Of a stretch of 64,000 nt of DNA, positions 53,053-60,692 are shown in pieces. The position numbers and the translations under genes were made by a program. The notes beneath the pieces are model-generated. The model had not been told where the DNA came from, made no database searches, and saw nothing but the letters and a program-made list of their open reading frames with translations. The stretch's first letter is position 1. Each line of letters begins with the position of its first letter. Source of the stretch: JANJUO01 sp942492935. GTDB taxonomy: Bacteria; Bacteroidota; Ignavibacteria; Kapaibacteriales; UBA2268. Location: positions 372,001-436,000 of the forward strand of contig OW818654.1 in the NCBI GenBank assembly GCA_942492935.1, in the 5' to 3' direction.

Positions 53053-55881
53053 ATGAAAAAATATCTTCTTATCCCAATAATCATTTTGTGTTTTTATAGT
53101 ATGAATGCACAAGAATACGAATATGTTGATTCTTTAGAATCTGTTCAAATCAACATAAAAGCTGATTTTGATTCAACTTATGGTGGTATTAATATTTCAT
53201 ACTTGCCAATAAATAATATACTGATTGATAAAACTTTGTGGCTTATTCAACCTGAAAGATTTAATGGTTTAACTATTTCAGATACATTAAATTTGAATAA
53301 ATTTTATCAAGTATATACAAGTATCCGTAATTCACACTATATCATTCCAAATTGGATATACCCAACTGATTCATTGAAAAATAAAGCCAAAAACTATGAT
53401 TCCTCCATAGAACCAATTAGCATCATATTTTTTGAGTACTCGAAGTTAAAGCAGAATTGCTTTGACGATAGTTTGCTCTATGTGAGCAATGATATAATCT
53501 ATGATGTACAGGGAAGGCAAGAAACACCTTATGAATCAGATATTCTTCTTGCAGCTTCTCCACTACGAACAGTTTTTACTCGTTTAGAGATACCATTTAT
53601 ATTGGATAGTACAATATGCTTATTTTCTAATTTATCAACACAAATTGATAGTATTCTCATTGATTTTAATGACGGCAATGGTACTCAATCAATAAATATA
53701 GGAGATACTTTATATGCACTTTATACCGACAATGGAAACTATATAATTAAAGTGAGTGTTTATAAAAATGGGACTGAATTTAAGTCTTACTCTACAATAT
53801 TGATTCATTCAACAAGTTCTTCTAATAGACTTAGTTATAATTTGCCACCTGATATTGAATTTAATTTAACATCCGATATACCATATCAAGGAGTAGCTGC
53901 TTCAGGAAAAATAAGTGTTTATTTGGGTTGCGGCAATCATTCAATCAAAAAACCATTTATAGTTTTGCCTGGTTTTGACCCATTTGGCGACCAAACAAAT
54001 AAAAGTATTTTATCTTGTCTAAATGGAAATAATAAATTGCCCTATGGATGTAATAACGGCTTTTCCGAGTATTTAGTCAACGAATCAGGTTATGATTTAA
54101 TCATATTGCATTATGATAATGGCTCTGATTATATACAAAGAAATGCTTATTTGGCAGAGACTTTAATCAATTGGGTAAACACACAGCTTCAACAAAATGG
54201 AAGTGATAAAAATATCACTCTGTTTGGAATTAGTATGGGTGGTTTAGTTGGTAGATATGCCCTTTTAGATATGGAAAATAAAGATATAGACCATAATGTA
54301 CAACTATACATTTCAGGTGATTCTCCACATCAAGGAGCAAATATACCTTACGCTTATCAAAAACTTGTAGTAAACTATAAGGGAACAATAAATGCTATTA
54401 GTGATGAGGTTTCAAGTCAAGTATTTGGTGGTTTAGGTGGTATTCTATTCGGCTTCATTGGCGAATTTTTAGGTGAATTAGCTGGGGATATGATTCTTGG
54501 AAATCTAGCTGACAAATATGTTTATAATAAAATTGATGATTTATTGAATAAATCATTTTATTCACCTGCTGCAAAACAAATGCTGATTAATTACATTGAT
54601 GTATATAATCAAAACACTGATTATTTCGGTCCTCATAGTATTAGAACTCAATTATTAAATGAAATGAGTCAAATGGGAAATTATCCATCTGAATGTCGTA
54701 TGGTTGCAATTAGTAATGGAAGTTTAAATAACCATAAACAATTAAATCTTCAGCCGGGTGATAAAATGCTTGCTTGGGATCATGATACATATATGTTACG
54801 TATTATTTTAGATATTTATACAAACTATCATAATTCTACGACCCGTCAGAAAGTATTGAAAGCATTTGTTGAGTATCGAAAAATAAGATGGTATTGTTGG
54901 TTTTGTTCTTTATTTTTTATGGAAAAAGTTGTAGACATCAATGCATATATTAAAAATGCTCCTGCAATTGATTGTACCCCAGGTGGTTTTACTAATATAA
55001 ATAAACGTGTTGCCGGTGGTATTAATAGCTTGAATTTCTTTCAATCGGCAGGTTATAATAATAAACCAAATATTTCTTTTGTTCCAACTTATAGTTCACT
55101 CGGTATAATAAAAAATAATCCCCAAATAGATTTGATAAATGGGAGCTTGAGTATTAAAGACGGTCTTGCAAACGGTACTCTATCAACGCCTTTCGAAGAG
55201 ATTTATGACTTTGAATCTGGTTCATCTACTTATAATGAAAATCAGAATCACACTGATTTTTGTAGTGTTTCATTATATGATGTTATGAAAAATGAGATAG
55301 TTGGTCGAATAATAGAAATCGACAAAAGGACAATAAAAACCGAGCAAGATATAATTTATGAAGCAGAAGAAACAATAAAATTAGGTAATATTAATCTTTC
55401 TGCAAATGAACATTTTTTAGTCGAAAACGGTGCAAAATTTCGTGCCAGAGCAGGCAAAGAAATTATATTATCAAATGGCTTCGTAGCAACTACAGGATGT
55501 GATTTTCATGCCAAAATTGAACCTATGTGTTATACTTACTATAGCAAAATAAATAATACCGCTACAGATGAACCACACTCTTCAATAATTGTAAAAAGCA
55601 CAATACCTGAAAAAAATCAATCGATAGCAATTAAAGTCAAGCCAAATCCATTATTTGATAATGCCAAAATACAGATAAGGATTATACCAAATTCAATAAT
55701 TAATTTAGCATTATACGATTTGCTTGGTAATAAAATAATAGAATTTGCAAATAATGAAATTGCAAATACTTCCCAAAAAGAATACATTCTTAATAGCACA
55801 AATATTCCTTCTGGAATTTATACCATAATTTTACAGAGTGATAATGATGTTATTTCTGAGCGTATAGCAATAATTAAATGA
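53053..55881 (+). CDS. T9SS-secreted lipase-like alpha/beta hydrolase
   Basis: The 942-residue protein has a signal peptide at 1-19 and an Ig/PKD-like segment at ~195-255 (ILIDFNDGNGTQSINIGDTL). The alpha/beta-hydrolase region (~300-600) has nucleophile elbow GISMGG with S394 and GDSPHQGAN downstream, as in PGAP1/lipase families. At ~755-830 is a coathanger-stack-type beta domain (INLSANEHFLVENGAKFRAR). The C-terminal ~80 residues are a T9SS sorting domain (LALYDLLGNKIIEF ... SGIYTIILQSDND). It is probably a cell-surface or secreted lipase or esterase. Confidence 0.85.
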   Translation: MKKYLLIPIIILCFYSMNAQEYEYVDSLESVQINIKADFDSTYGGINISYLPINNILIDKTLWLIQPERFNGLTISDTLNLNKFYQVYTSIRNSHYIIPNWIYPTDSLKNKAKNYDSSIEPISIIFFEYSKLKQNCFDDSLLYVSNDIIYDVQGRQETPYESDILLAASPLRTVFTRLEIPFILDSTICLFSNLSTQIDSILIDFNDGNGTQSINIGDTLYALYTDNGNYIIKVSVYKNGTEFKSYSTILIHSTSSSNRLSYNLPPDIEFNLTSDIPYQGVAASGKISVYLGCGNHSIKKPFIVLPGFDPFGDQTNKSILSCLNGNNKLPYGCNNGFSEYLVNESGYDLIILHYDNGSDYIQRNAYLAETLINWVNTQLQQNGSDKNITLFGISMGGLVGRYALLDMENKDIDHNVQLYISGDSPHQGANIPYAYQKLVVNYKGTINAISDEVSSQVFGGLGGILFGFIGEFLGELAGDMILGNLADKYVYNKIDDLLNKSFYSPAAKQMLINYIDVYNQNTDYFGPHSIRTQLLNEMSQMGNYPSECRMVAISNGSLNNHKQLNLQPGDKMLAWDHDTYMLRIILDIYTNYHNSTTRQKVLKAFVEYRKIRWYCWFCSLFFMEKVVDINAYIKNAPAIDCTPGGFTNINKRVAGGINSLNFFQSAGYNNKPNISFVPTYSSLGIIKNNPQIDLINGSLSIKDGLANGTLSTPFEEIYDFESGSSTYNENQNHTDFCSVSLYDVMKNEIVGRIIEIDKRTIKTEQDIIYEAEETIKLGNINLSANEHFLVENGAKFRARAGKEIILSNGFVATTGCDFHAKIEPMCYTYYSKINNTATDEPHSSIIVKSTIPEKNQSIAIKVKPNPLFDNAKIQIRIIPNSIINLALYDLLGNKIIEFANNEIANTSQKEYILNSTNIPSGIYTIILQSDNDVISERIAIIK

Positions 55882-55889
55882 CTTTACTC

Positions 55890-55925
55890 CCCCACTTCGC
55901 AAAAAGGTGGGGTTTTGTTTTTTTA
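55890..55925 (+). terminator. terminator of the surface-protein operon
   Basis: CCCCAC TTCGCAAAAAG GTGGGG followed by TTTTGTTTTTTT, nine bases after the lipase-like gene. Confidence 0.85.
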
Positions 55926-55936
55926 CAAAGGAAATA

Positions 55937-56204
55937 GATTCTGAAACAAGTTCAGAATGACAGAATTTTTTTCGATGTCATTTCGCACTTGATGTGGTTT
56001 CTAATATGCAGATGTCCAACACTTTCAAAGTGTTGGACATCTTGTTGCAAAATTGACGGTATTCAGAATGGATTCTGAAACGATTTCAGAATGACAGAGT
56101 TTATTTCGATGTCATTCCGCACTTGATTTGGAATCTAATATTCAGATGTCCAACACTTTCAAAGTGTTGGACATCTTGTTTCAAAATTGACGGTATTCAG
56201 AATG
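55937..56204. repeat. two tandem 134-bp units, each with a strong hairpin
   Basis: Units 55937-56070 and 56071-56204 start GATTCTGAAAC and contain GATGTCCAACACTTTC plus AAAGTGTTGGACATC (hairpins at 56011-56041 and 56145-56175). A third partial start lies at 56205, adjoining R3 copy 4. Confidence 0.9.
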
Positions 56205-56222
56205 GATTCTGAAACAAGTTAC

Positions 56223-56449
56223 CAATGACATCTTTTTTCCTTGCATCAGTATTACGACTTTTGAGGCAGTTCCAATTAACTTCGGATGAAATAAATCCTC
56301 CTTTATCCCCCTTTAATAAAGGGGGAAAGGGGGATTTGAATTAATGCTACATTGAAGGGTCTGAAACAATCTACCAATGACTACAATTTTTTATAATAGT
56401 GTCATTTTGAATATTTTTTAAATATATTTGTTCTATTCTTCAGAATGAC
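56223..56449. repeat. dispersed repeat R3, copy 4 (inverted)
   Basis: Reverse complement of the other R3 copies: TTTTTTCCTTGCATCAGTAT, GACTTTTGAGGCAGTTCC, AAAGGGGGAAAGGGGGATTT, then GTTCTATTCTTCAGAATGAC. Confidence 0.85.
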
Positions 56450-56510
56450 AGAAAATGAATATGGATTCTGAAACGAATTTATTTATTACTGTTTTAGTGC
56501 ATAAATAGCA

Positions 56511-56541
56511 AAAAACCTTTCCGAAAATTCGGAAAGGTTTT
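56511..56541 (-). terminator. terminator of rpsD
   Basis: On the minus strand AAACCTTTCCGAATTTTCGG AAAGGTTTTTT, about 22 bases past the rpsD stop. Confidence 0.9.
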
Positions 56542-56562
56542 GAAATAAAAGGAATAAGAGTA

Positions 56563-57165
56563 TTATCGTGAGTAGTACTCAACAACCAACGAAACTTCAC
56601 ACTGTATTGGAACTTCGTCTTTATGTGGAACATAAGCTAATTTAGCACTAAAATCAGCTTTCGACATTTCAAGATATGCAGGAGCATTTGCATTTCTGAT
56701 TGCTTCTTGGAAACATTCAAGTTTTCTGCTCTTTTCGCGAATCGAAATAACATCATTTACTTTTACATGATATGATGGTCTATCAAGACGCTTACCATTA
56801 ACAAGAATATGACCATGAACAATGTATTGTCTTGAAGCATACATTGTACGAGCTAAACCAGCTCTGTAAAGAAGTGCATCAAGTCTGCATTCTAAAATTT
56901 GTACCAAAAGATCGGCAGTATTACCTGTTAATCTGGAAGCTTTCGCATAAGAATTACTCATTTGCTTTTCAGAAAGATTGTACTGTAGTCTCAAACGTTG
57001 TTTTTCGAGTAACTGACGACCATAATCAGATTGTTTAGCACGCTTTTTTGAAGCGCCATGTTGTCCAGGTGGATATGGCTTGTTTCCGGAAATTTTTCCT
57101 GCCTTTGGGGTCAGATTAATTCCAAGCTTTCTCGATAGCTTAACTTTAGGTCCTGTATAATTCAT
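56563..57165 (-). CDS. rpsD: 30S ribosomal protein uS4
   Basis: The 200-residue uS4 has MNYTGPKVKLSRKLG, KPYPPGQHGASKKRAKQSDY, GRQLLEKQRLRLQYNLSEKQ, an S4 RNA-binding region (LECRLDALLYRAGLARTMYA, YIVHGHILVNGKRLDRPSYH), and a closing CEVSLVVEYYSR. The N-terminal zinc-cysteine knuckle is absent, so it is the C-minus form. It initiates 30S assembly by binding 16S rRNA. It stands alone here, not with rpsM, rpsK and rpoA, so its autoregulation may differ. Confidence 0.96.
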   Translation of the reverse strand: MNYTGPKVKLSRKLGINLTPKAGKISGNKPYPPGQHGASKKRAKQSDYGRQLLEKQRLRLQYNLSEKQMSNSYAKASRLTGNTADLLVQILECRLDALLYRAGLARTMYASRQYIVHGHILVNGKRLDRPSYHVKVNDVISIREKSRKLECFQEAIRNANAPAYLEMSKADFSAKLAYVPHKDEVPIQCEVSLVVEYYSR

Positions 57166-57281
57166 TACTTACCGTTATATTTAATTTTTTAATAAATTAA
57201 TTTCAATTTAACAAAAATATAAAAAAATGTTTTCACACGAACTACAAATATATGAAAAATAATTAAAATAGCAAAAAAAAA

Positions 57282-58277
57282 TTACCACCACCATTCTCTT
57301 TTTGATGTTCGGGTCATTAATTCTTGAATTGCAATTTGTGCTGGAAAATCTTCAAAAAGAATTTTATACATTTGAGTAGTTATTGGCATTTCAACTTTAT
57401 GTAATTCTCCTAATTGATATGCAGATTCAGTTGTATGTACACCTTCGGCAACCATTTTCATATCAGCAATAATATCTTTTAATATCCTACCCTTACCAAT
57501 TTGCTCGCCTACACTTCTATTTCTACTATGCTTGCTATTGCAAGTTACAATTAAATCACCAAGTCCCGAAAGTCCTGAAAAAGTAAGAGCATTTGCTCCC
57601 AGAGAAATACCCATTCTTGAAATTTCTGCCAATCCTCTTGTTATTAATGCTGCTTTAGTGTTGTCTCCAAGCCCAAGTCCATCAATAATACCAGCTGCAA
57701 TTGCAATAACATTTTTTAATGAACCACCAATTTCACATCCAATTACATCGTCTGAAGAATAGACTCTAAATTTGCTATTGCTAAATACATTTTGAATATT
57801 TACACAAAACAAACTGTTTTCGCTGGCAGATACAACAGTAGTTGGCATTCTTGAAGCAACCTCTTCAGCGTGGCTTGGACCAGAAAGAATTGCATATTTC
57901 TCGGGTGAAATATCAACAGCATCAATCAATATTTCAGACACTCTCATCAAAGTTTTACGTTCAATACCTTTTGAGCCATTAACAATAAATTTGCCAGTAA
58001 GTGGTAAAGCGAAATTCTTTATCGCACTGCGAATATATTGTGTTGGAATAGTATTCACTAATATTTCGCAATTTTTTAAGTCTGAAGAATCATTACTTGC
58101 AATTAAATTTTTATTGAAAATTTTATCTGGCAAATATATGCTATTAGTTTTTTCTTTATTAATTTCTTCTACAACATTTGATTCGTGACTCCATAAAATA
58201 ACTTCATGATTATTTTCTGTCAATAAATTTGCTAATGCAGAGCCCCAGCCACCTGCACCCATAACTCCAATTTTCAT
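57282..58277 (-). CDS. gpsA: NAD(P)+-dependent glycerol-3-phosphate dehydrogenase
   Basis: 331 residues from ATG 58277, preceded by a GGTGA ribosome-binding sequence; the frame extends to an ATG at 58289. Signatures are KIGVMGAGGWGSALANLL (dinucleotide loop), VNGSKGIERKT, LSGPSHAEEVA, IGGSLKNVIAIAAGIIDGLG with the active lysine, and DNTKAALITRGLAE. It makes sn-glycerol-3-phosphate for phospholipid synthesis. It lies 116 bases upstream of rpsD on the same strand. Confidence 0.95.
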   Translation of the reverse strand: MKIGVMGAGGWGSALANLLTENNHEVILWSHESNVVEEINKEKTNSIYLPDKIFNKNLIASNDSSDLKNCEILVNTIPTQYIRSAIKNFALPLTGKFIVNGSKGIERKTLMRVSEILIDAVDISPEKYAILSGPSHAEEVASRMPTTVVSASENSLFCVNIQNVFSNSKFRVYSSDDVIGCEIGGSLKNVIAIAAGIIDGLGLGDNTKAALITRGLAEISRMGISLGANALTFSGLSGLGDLIVTCNSKHSRNRSVGEQIGKGRILKDIIADMKMVAEGVHTTESAYQLGELHKVEMPITTQMYKILFEDFPAQIAIQELMTRTSKREWWW

Positions 58278-58443
58278 TTCATTCACCATTTAGTAACAAT
58301 ACATATACAAAATTAATAAATAAATTAATCAATACTAAATCATTTTAAAAAAAATAAAATAAATCTTGTTTTTATGGGAATTATTTGCAATTTTGCATTT
58401 GATTATTTTGCAAATTTTAATGCAAGTTTATTAGGGGTTTTAT

Positions 58444-58959
58444 ATGGCTGAAATTAATATTGAAGCTCAGAAAAAAGAAGCAAATGGAATAAGTAATGAT
58501 TTACTTCAACTTGTTAGTTTTAATATAGGTGAAGAAGAATTTGGTGTTGATATTCTTAAAGTACAAGAAATTAATCGTATGGTGGAAGTTACAAGAGTAC
58601 CAAATGCACCATCTTTTGTTGAAGGCGTGATTAATCTTAGAGGGAAAGTTATACCTATAATTGATTTAAGAATGAGATTAGGACTGGAGCAGAGGGAAAA
58701 GGATAAAGATACTCGAATAATAGTAGTTGAACTTCATTCCAAAGTTATTGGATTTGTAGTTGATAATGTAAATGAAGTGTTAAGAATAAATAAGACAATT
58801 ACAGAACCACCTCCGCCTATGGTTTCAGGCATTAATTCAGAATATATTACTTCAATTGGTAAATTGGAGGATAGATTGTTGATACTTCTTGATTTAGAAA
58901 AGATACTTTCTACCGCGGACAAAGATAAATTAACTGATGCTGTAAATCTGGCTTCTTAA
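58444..58959 (+). CDS. cheW: CheW-type chemotaxis coupling protein
   Basis: The 171-residue protein matches CheW throughout: LLQLVSFNIGEEEFGVDILK, VQEINRMVEVTRVPNAPSFV, EGVINLRGKVIPIIDLRMRL, and GKLEDRLLILLDLEKIL. A short N-terminal and a short acidic C-terminal extension are present. It links receptors to a CheA kinase. No cheA, receptor or other che gene is in the window. Ends at a good terminator. Confidence 0.95.
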   Translation: MAEINIEAQKKEANGISNDLLQLVSFNIGEEEFGVDILKVQEINRMVEVTRVPNAPSFVEGVINLRGKVIPIIDLRMRLGLEQREKDKDTRIIVVELHSKVIGFVVDNVNEVLRINKTITEPPPPMVSGINSEYITSIGKLEDRLLILLDLEKILSTADKDKLTDAVNLAS

Positions 58960-58976
58960 AAAAAATTGAATTATGT

Positions 58977-59003
58977 TATTCCGCAGTTAATGCGGAATTT
59001 TTG
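58977..59003 (+). terminator. terminator of cheW
   Basis: ATTCCGCA GTTAA TGCGGAAT followed by TTTTG, about 18 bases past the stop. Confidence 0.85.
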
Positions 59004-59108
59004 TTTACAGATAATTTTAATTATATATCTAATATAGTTAGCTGTGTTTTTATAAAATTTCAACTTATTGATTTGTATAAAATAAACTGATTTGCATTCT
59101 CAATTCTG

Positions 59109-59175
59109 GTAACTAAGCTCAAGCTTAGTTACTTTCACATTTATTAAACGTAACCAAAGTTAGGGCTTGGTTACG
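59109..59175. repeat. two palindromes downstream of the BrnT-like pair
   Basis: GTAACTAAGCT CA AGCTTAGTTAC at 59109-59132 and CGTAACCAA..TTGGTTACG at 59149-59175. A third relative, GTAACCAAGC AGGG GCTTGGTTA, lies at 59771-59792 on the other side of the toxin pair. Confidence 0.8.
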
Positions 59176-59214
59176 CGGGGTAAACGTTGTCGCTCCTAAA
59201 ATCAGTATCTTTTT

Positions 59215-59460
59215 CTATACTTTTTGTAAAATCTTTTTTTTCTTTTTTGGAATAGCATTTATAAATGCTCTCAAAGCATTATTTACATCATCAGAATTTT
59301 TAAAAACTTTTTGAATATCTGGTTCCAATTGAATAAAATTCGACTGATTTTTTAAAATTTTAGCAAAACGATTCGGATGAGATTTTGAAAAATCAAAATC
59401 GTACTCTGGTAATAAATCATCTTCTAAAACATTTTCAATATTGTTATTTGTAATTTTCAT
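59215..59460 (-). CDS. antitoxin-like partner of BrnT family toxin
   Basis: The 81-residue protein contains DDLLPEYDFDFSKSHPNRFA, a motif of small proteins often found next to BrnT-like toxins in cyanobacteria and Bacteroidota. It lacks the ribbon-helix-helix BrnA sequence. The end is basic (PKKKKKILQKV). The start overlaps the toxin gene's end by 17 bases, so the pair is one transcript with the toxin first. Antitoxin function is inferred from position. Confidence 0.75.
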   Translation of the reverse strand: MKITNNNIENVLEDDLLPEYDFDFSKSHPNRFAKILKNQSNFIQLEPDIQKVFKNSDDVNNALRAFINAIPKKKKKILQKV

Positions 59461-59722
59461 AAAGTTTCCTTTCGTTTTTTGTTACCTTTCTTGCACTAAT
59501 TATTCTAATTTTTTCATTTCTTTGAGTAAAACTGACGATAAGCAACCTATTTTTATTTGAAAATCCAAAAAGAATTTCTCTTAATTCATTATCAGAATGT
59601 TCATAATCTATAAATGTTCTTGCAAAATCATCTAGAAATACAGTTTTTGCTTCTTCGAAATCAATCCCATGTTTTTTTAAATTATATTCCGCTTTAATTT
59701 TATCCCATTCAAATATATACAT
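59444..59722 (-). CDS. brnT: BrnT family toxin
   Basis: The 92-residue protein fits BrnT: FEWDKIKAEYNLKKHGIDFE, EAKTVFLDDF, NELREILFGFSNKNRLLIVS, FTQRNEKIRIISARKVTKNE R. BrnT is a RelE-fold ribonuclease that blocks translation. The gene precedes its partner with a 17-base overlap, and both are bracketed by homologous palindromes, consistent with horizontal acquisition as a unit. Confidence 0.88.
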   Translation of the reverse strand: MYIFEWDKIKAEYNLKKHGIDFEEAKTVFLDDFARTFIDYEHSDNELREILFGFSNKNRLLIVSFTQRNEKIRIISARKVTKNERKLYENYK

Positions 59723-59770
59723 TCAACTTTGCTCACAATAAAATTTAACAAAATCTATCTCTTCTAAATC

Positions 59771-59792
59771 GTAACCAAGCAGGGGCTTGGTT
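59771..59792. repeat. palindrome upstream of the BrnT-like pair
   Basis: GTAACCAAGC AGGG GCTTGGTTA; the arms match those at 59149-59175 on the other side of the pair. Confidence 0.75.
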
Positions 59793-59927
59793 AAGAGTGG
59801 TAAAAAAAGTTACAAAGCAATGAAAATTAATATTTCAACCAACCTTGAATATAGAAATCTCATTTGATTTTAATTATCGGAATATCTAAGTCCTTTCAAA
59901 TACCACGAGCAGTAAAGGTATTTCATT

Positions 59928-60143
59928 TCATAAACTTACAGCAATTTGTTCTTCAAAGTATTCCGAATCTAATTCTGTAAAATGTTTTAAATTTGACTCT
60001 ACTATCAATTGAATTGCTTCAATTAGATTCTCTTTTAATTCAGCAATTGTTTTTCCTTGAGAATGTACGCCAGATAGTTCTTTTACAGTACCTGCATACC
60101 AATTGCCAGATTTAATAATAACTGCAGTAAATTGCTTTTCCAT
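59928..60143 (-). CDS. HicB-like antitoxin-type protein, orphan
   Basis: The 71-residue protein has the HicB/UPF0150 fold pattern: FTAVIIKSGNWYAGTVKELSG, VHSQGKTIAELKENLIEAIQ, LIVESNLKH. The C-terminal DNA-binding extension of full HicB is lacking. No HicA-like gene is found within the flanking 200 bases on either side, so it is an orphan or has a distant partner. A GTCAGTTG/CAACTGAC palindrome lies upstream at 60238-60256. Confidence 0.8.
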   Translation of the reverse strand: MEKQFTAVIIKSGNWYAGTVKELSGVHSQGKTIAELKENLIEAIQLIVESNLKHFTELDSEYFEEQIAVSL

Positions 60144-60237
60144 GTTATCCCTTCAAATTGTCAAAAAAACATAAACGATTTTATAATATTATTTATTTTA
60201 TCAATTATCTTTTCAATCCAATCACTTCTTTCCTTTC

Positions 60238-60256
60238 GTCAGTTGTTACAACTGAC
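60238..60256. promoter_or_regulatory. palindrome upstream of the hicB-like gene
   Basis: GTCAGTTG TTA CAACTGAC, a perfect inverted repeat 95 bases before the gene start; a possible operator. Confidence 0.45.
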
Positions 60257-60500
60257 GCTCATTTATTGTCGGTTGAAACAAAGCGACATAACATATAAAC
60301 TATCAATACTGGTCTTAACCCCTTTGCTGCACTATCAATTCTGTTAAATTAGCCCCAACTTAGTTACCTTAACAATTATTTTGGGTTTATTCAAATTTAT
60401 CATTATTTTTTGATATTTCGGAATATTATGAAAATCGAATCAACTTGGTAGGGCTTTACTATATTAGTAATTTCCAATTAAATGCCAATATATTCCCATA

Positions 60501-60579
60501 ATATTATTGTAAATTGCCATATTTTAGAAATATATTATTGCAATTATTAATTAATTAAAAATATTATTGTAAATTGCCA
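60501..60579. repeat. 19-bp direct repeat upstream of the sensor kinase gene
   Basis: ATATTATTGTAAATTGCCA occurs at 60501-60519 and again at 60561-60579, exactly 60 bases apart, about 114 bases before the kinase start. A partial third copy may lie between. It may be a regulator site. Confidence 0.7.
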
Positions 60580-60692
60580 ATAATTATTCTATAAAGATAA
60601 AAAAAAATACAATTCTTCTTTGAAATTGTGATAATTATTGTTAAATTTATATTGTGTTTATTGTAGAATTGAACGAATTATTTTTGAAAGCG

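Noticed and set aside
60132..60347. Plus-strand 71-residue open frame near the hicB-like gene
   Set aside because: It spans palindromic intergenic DNA and has no recognisable features.
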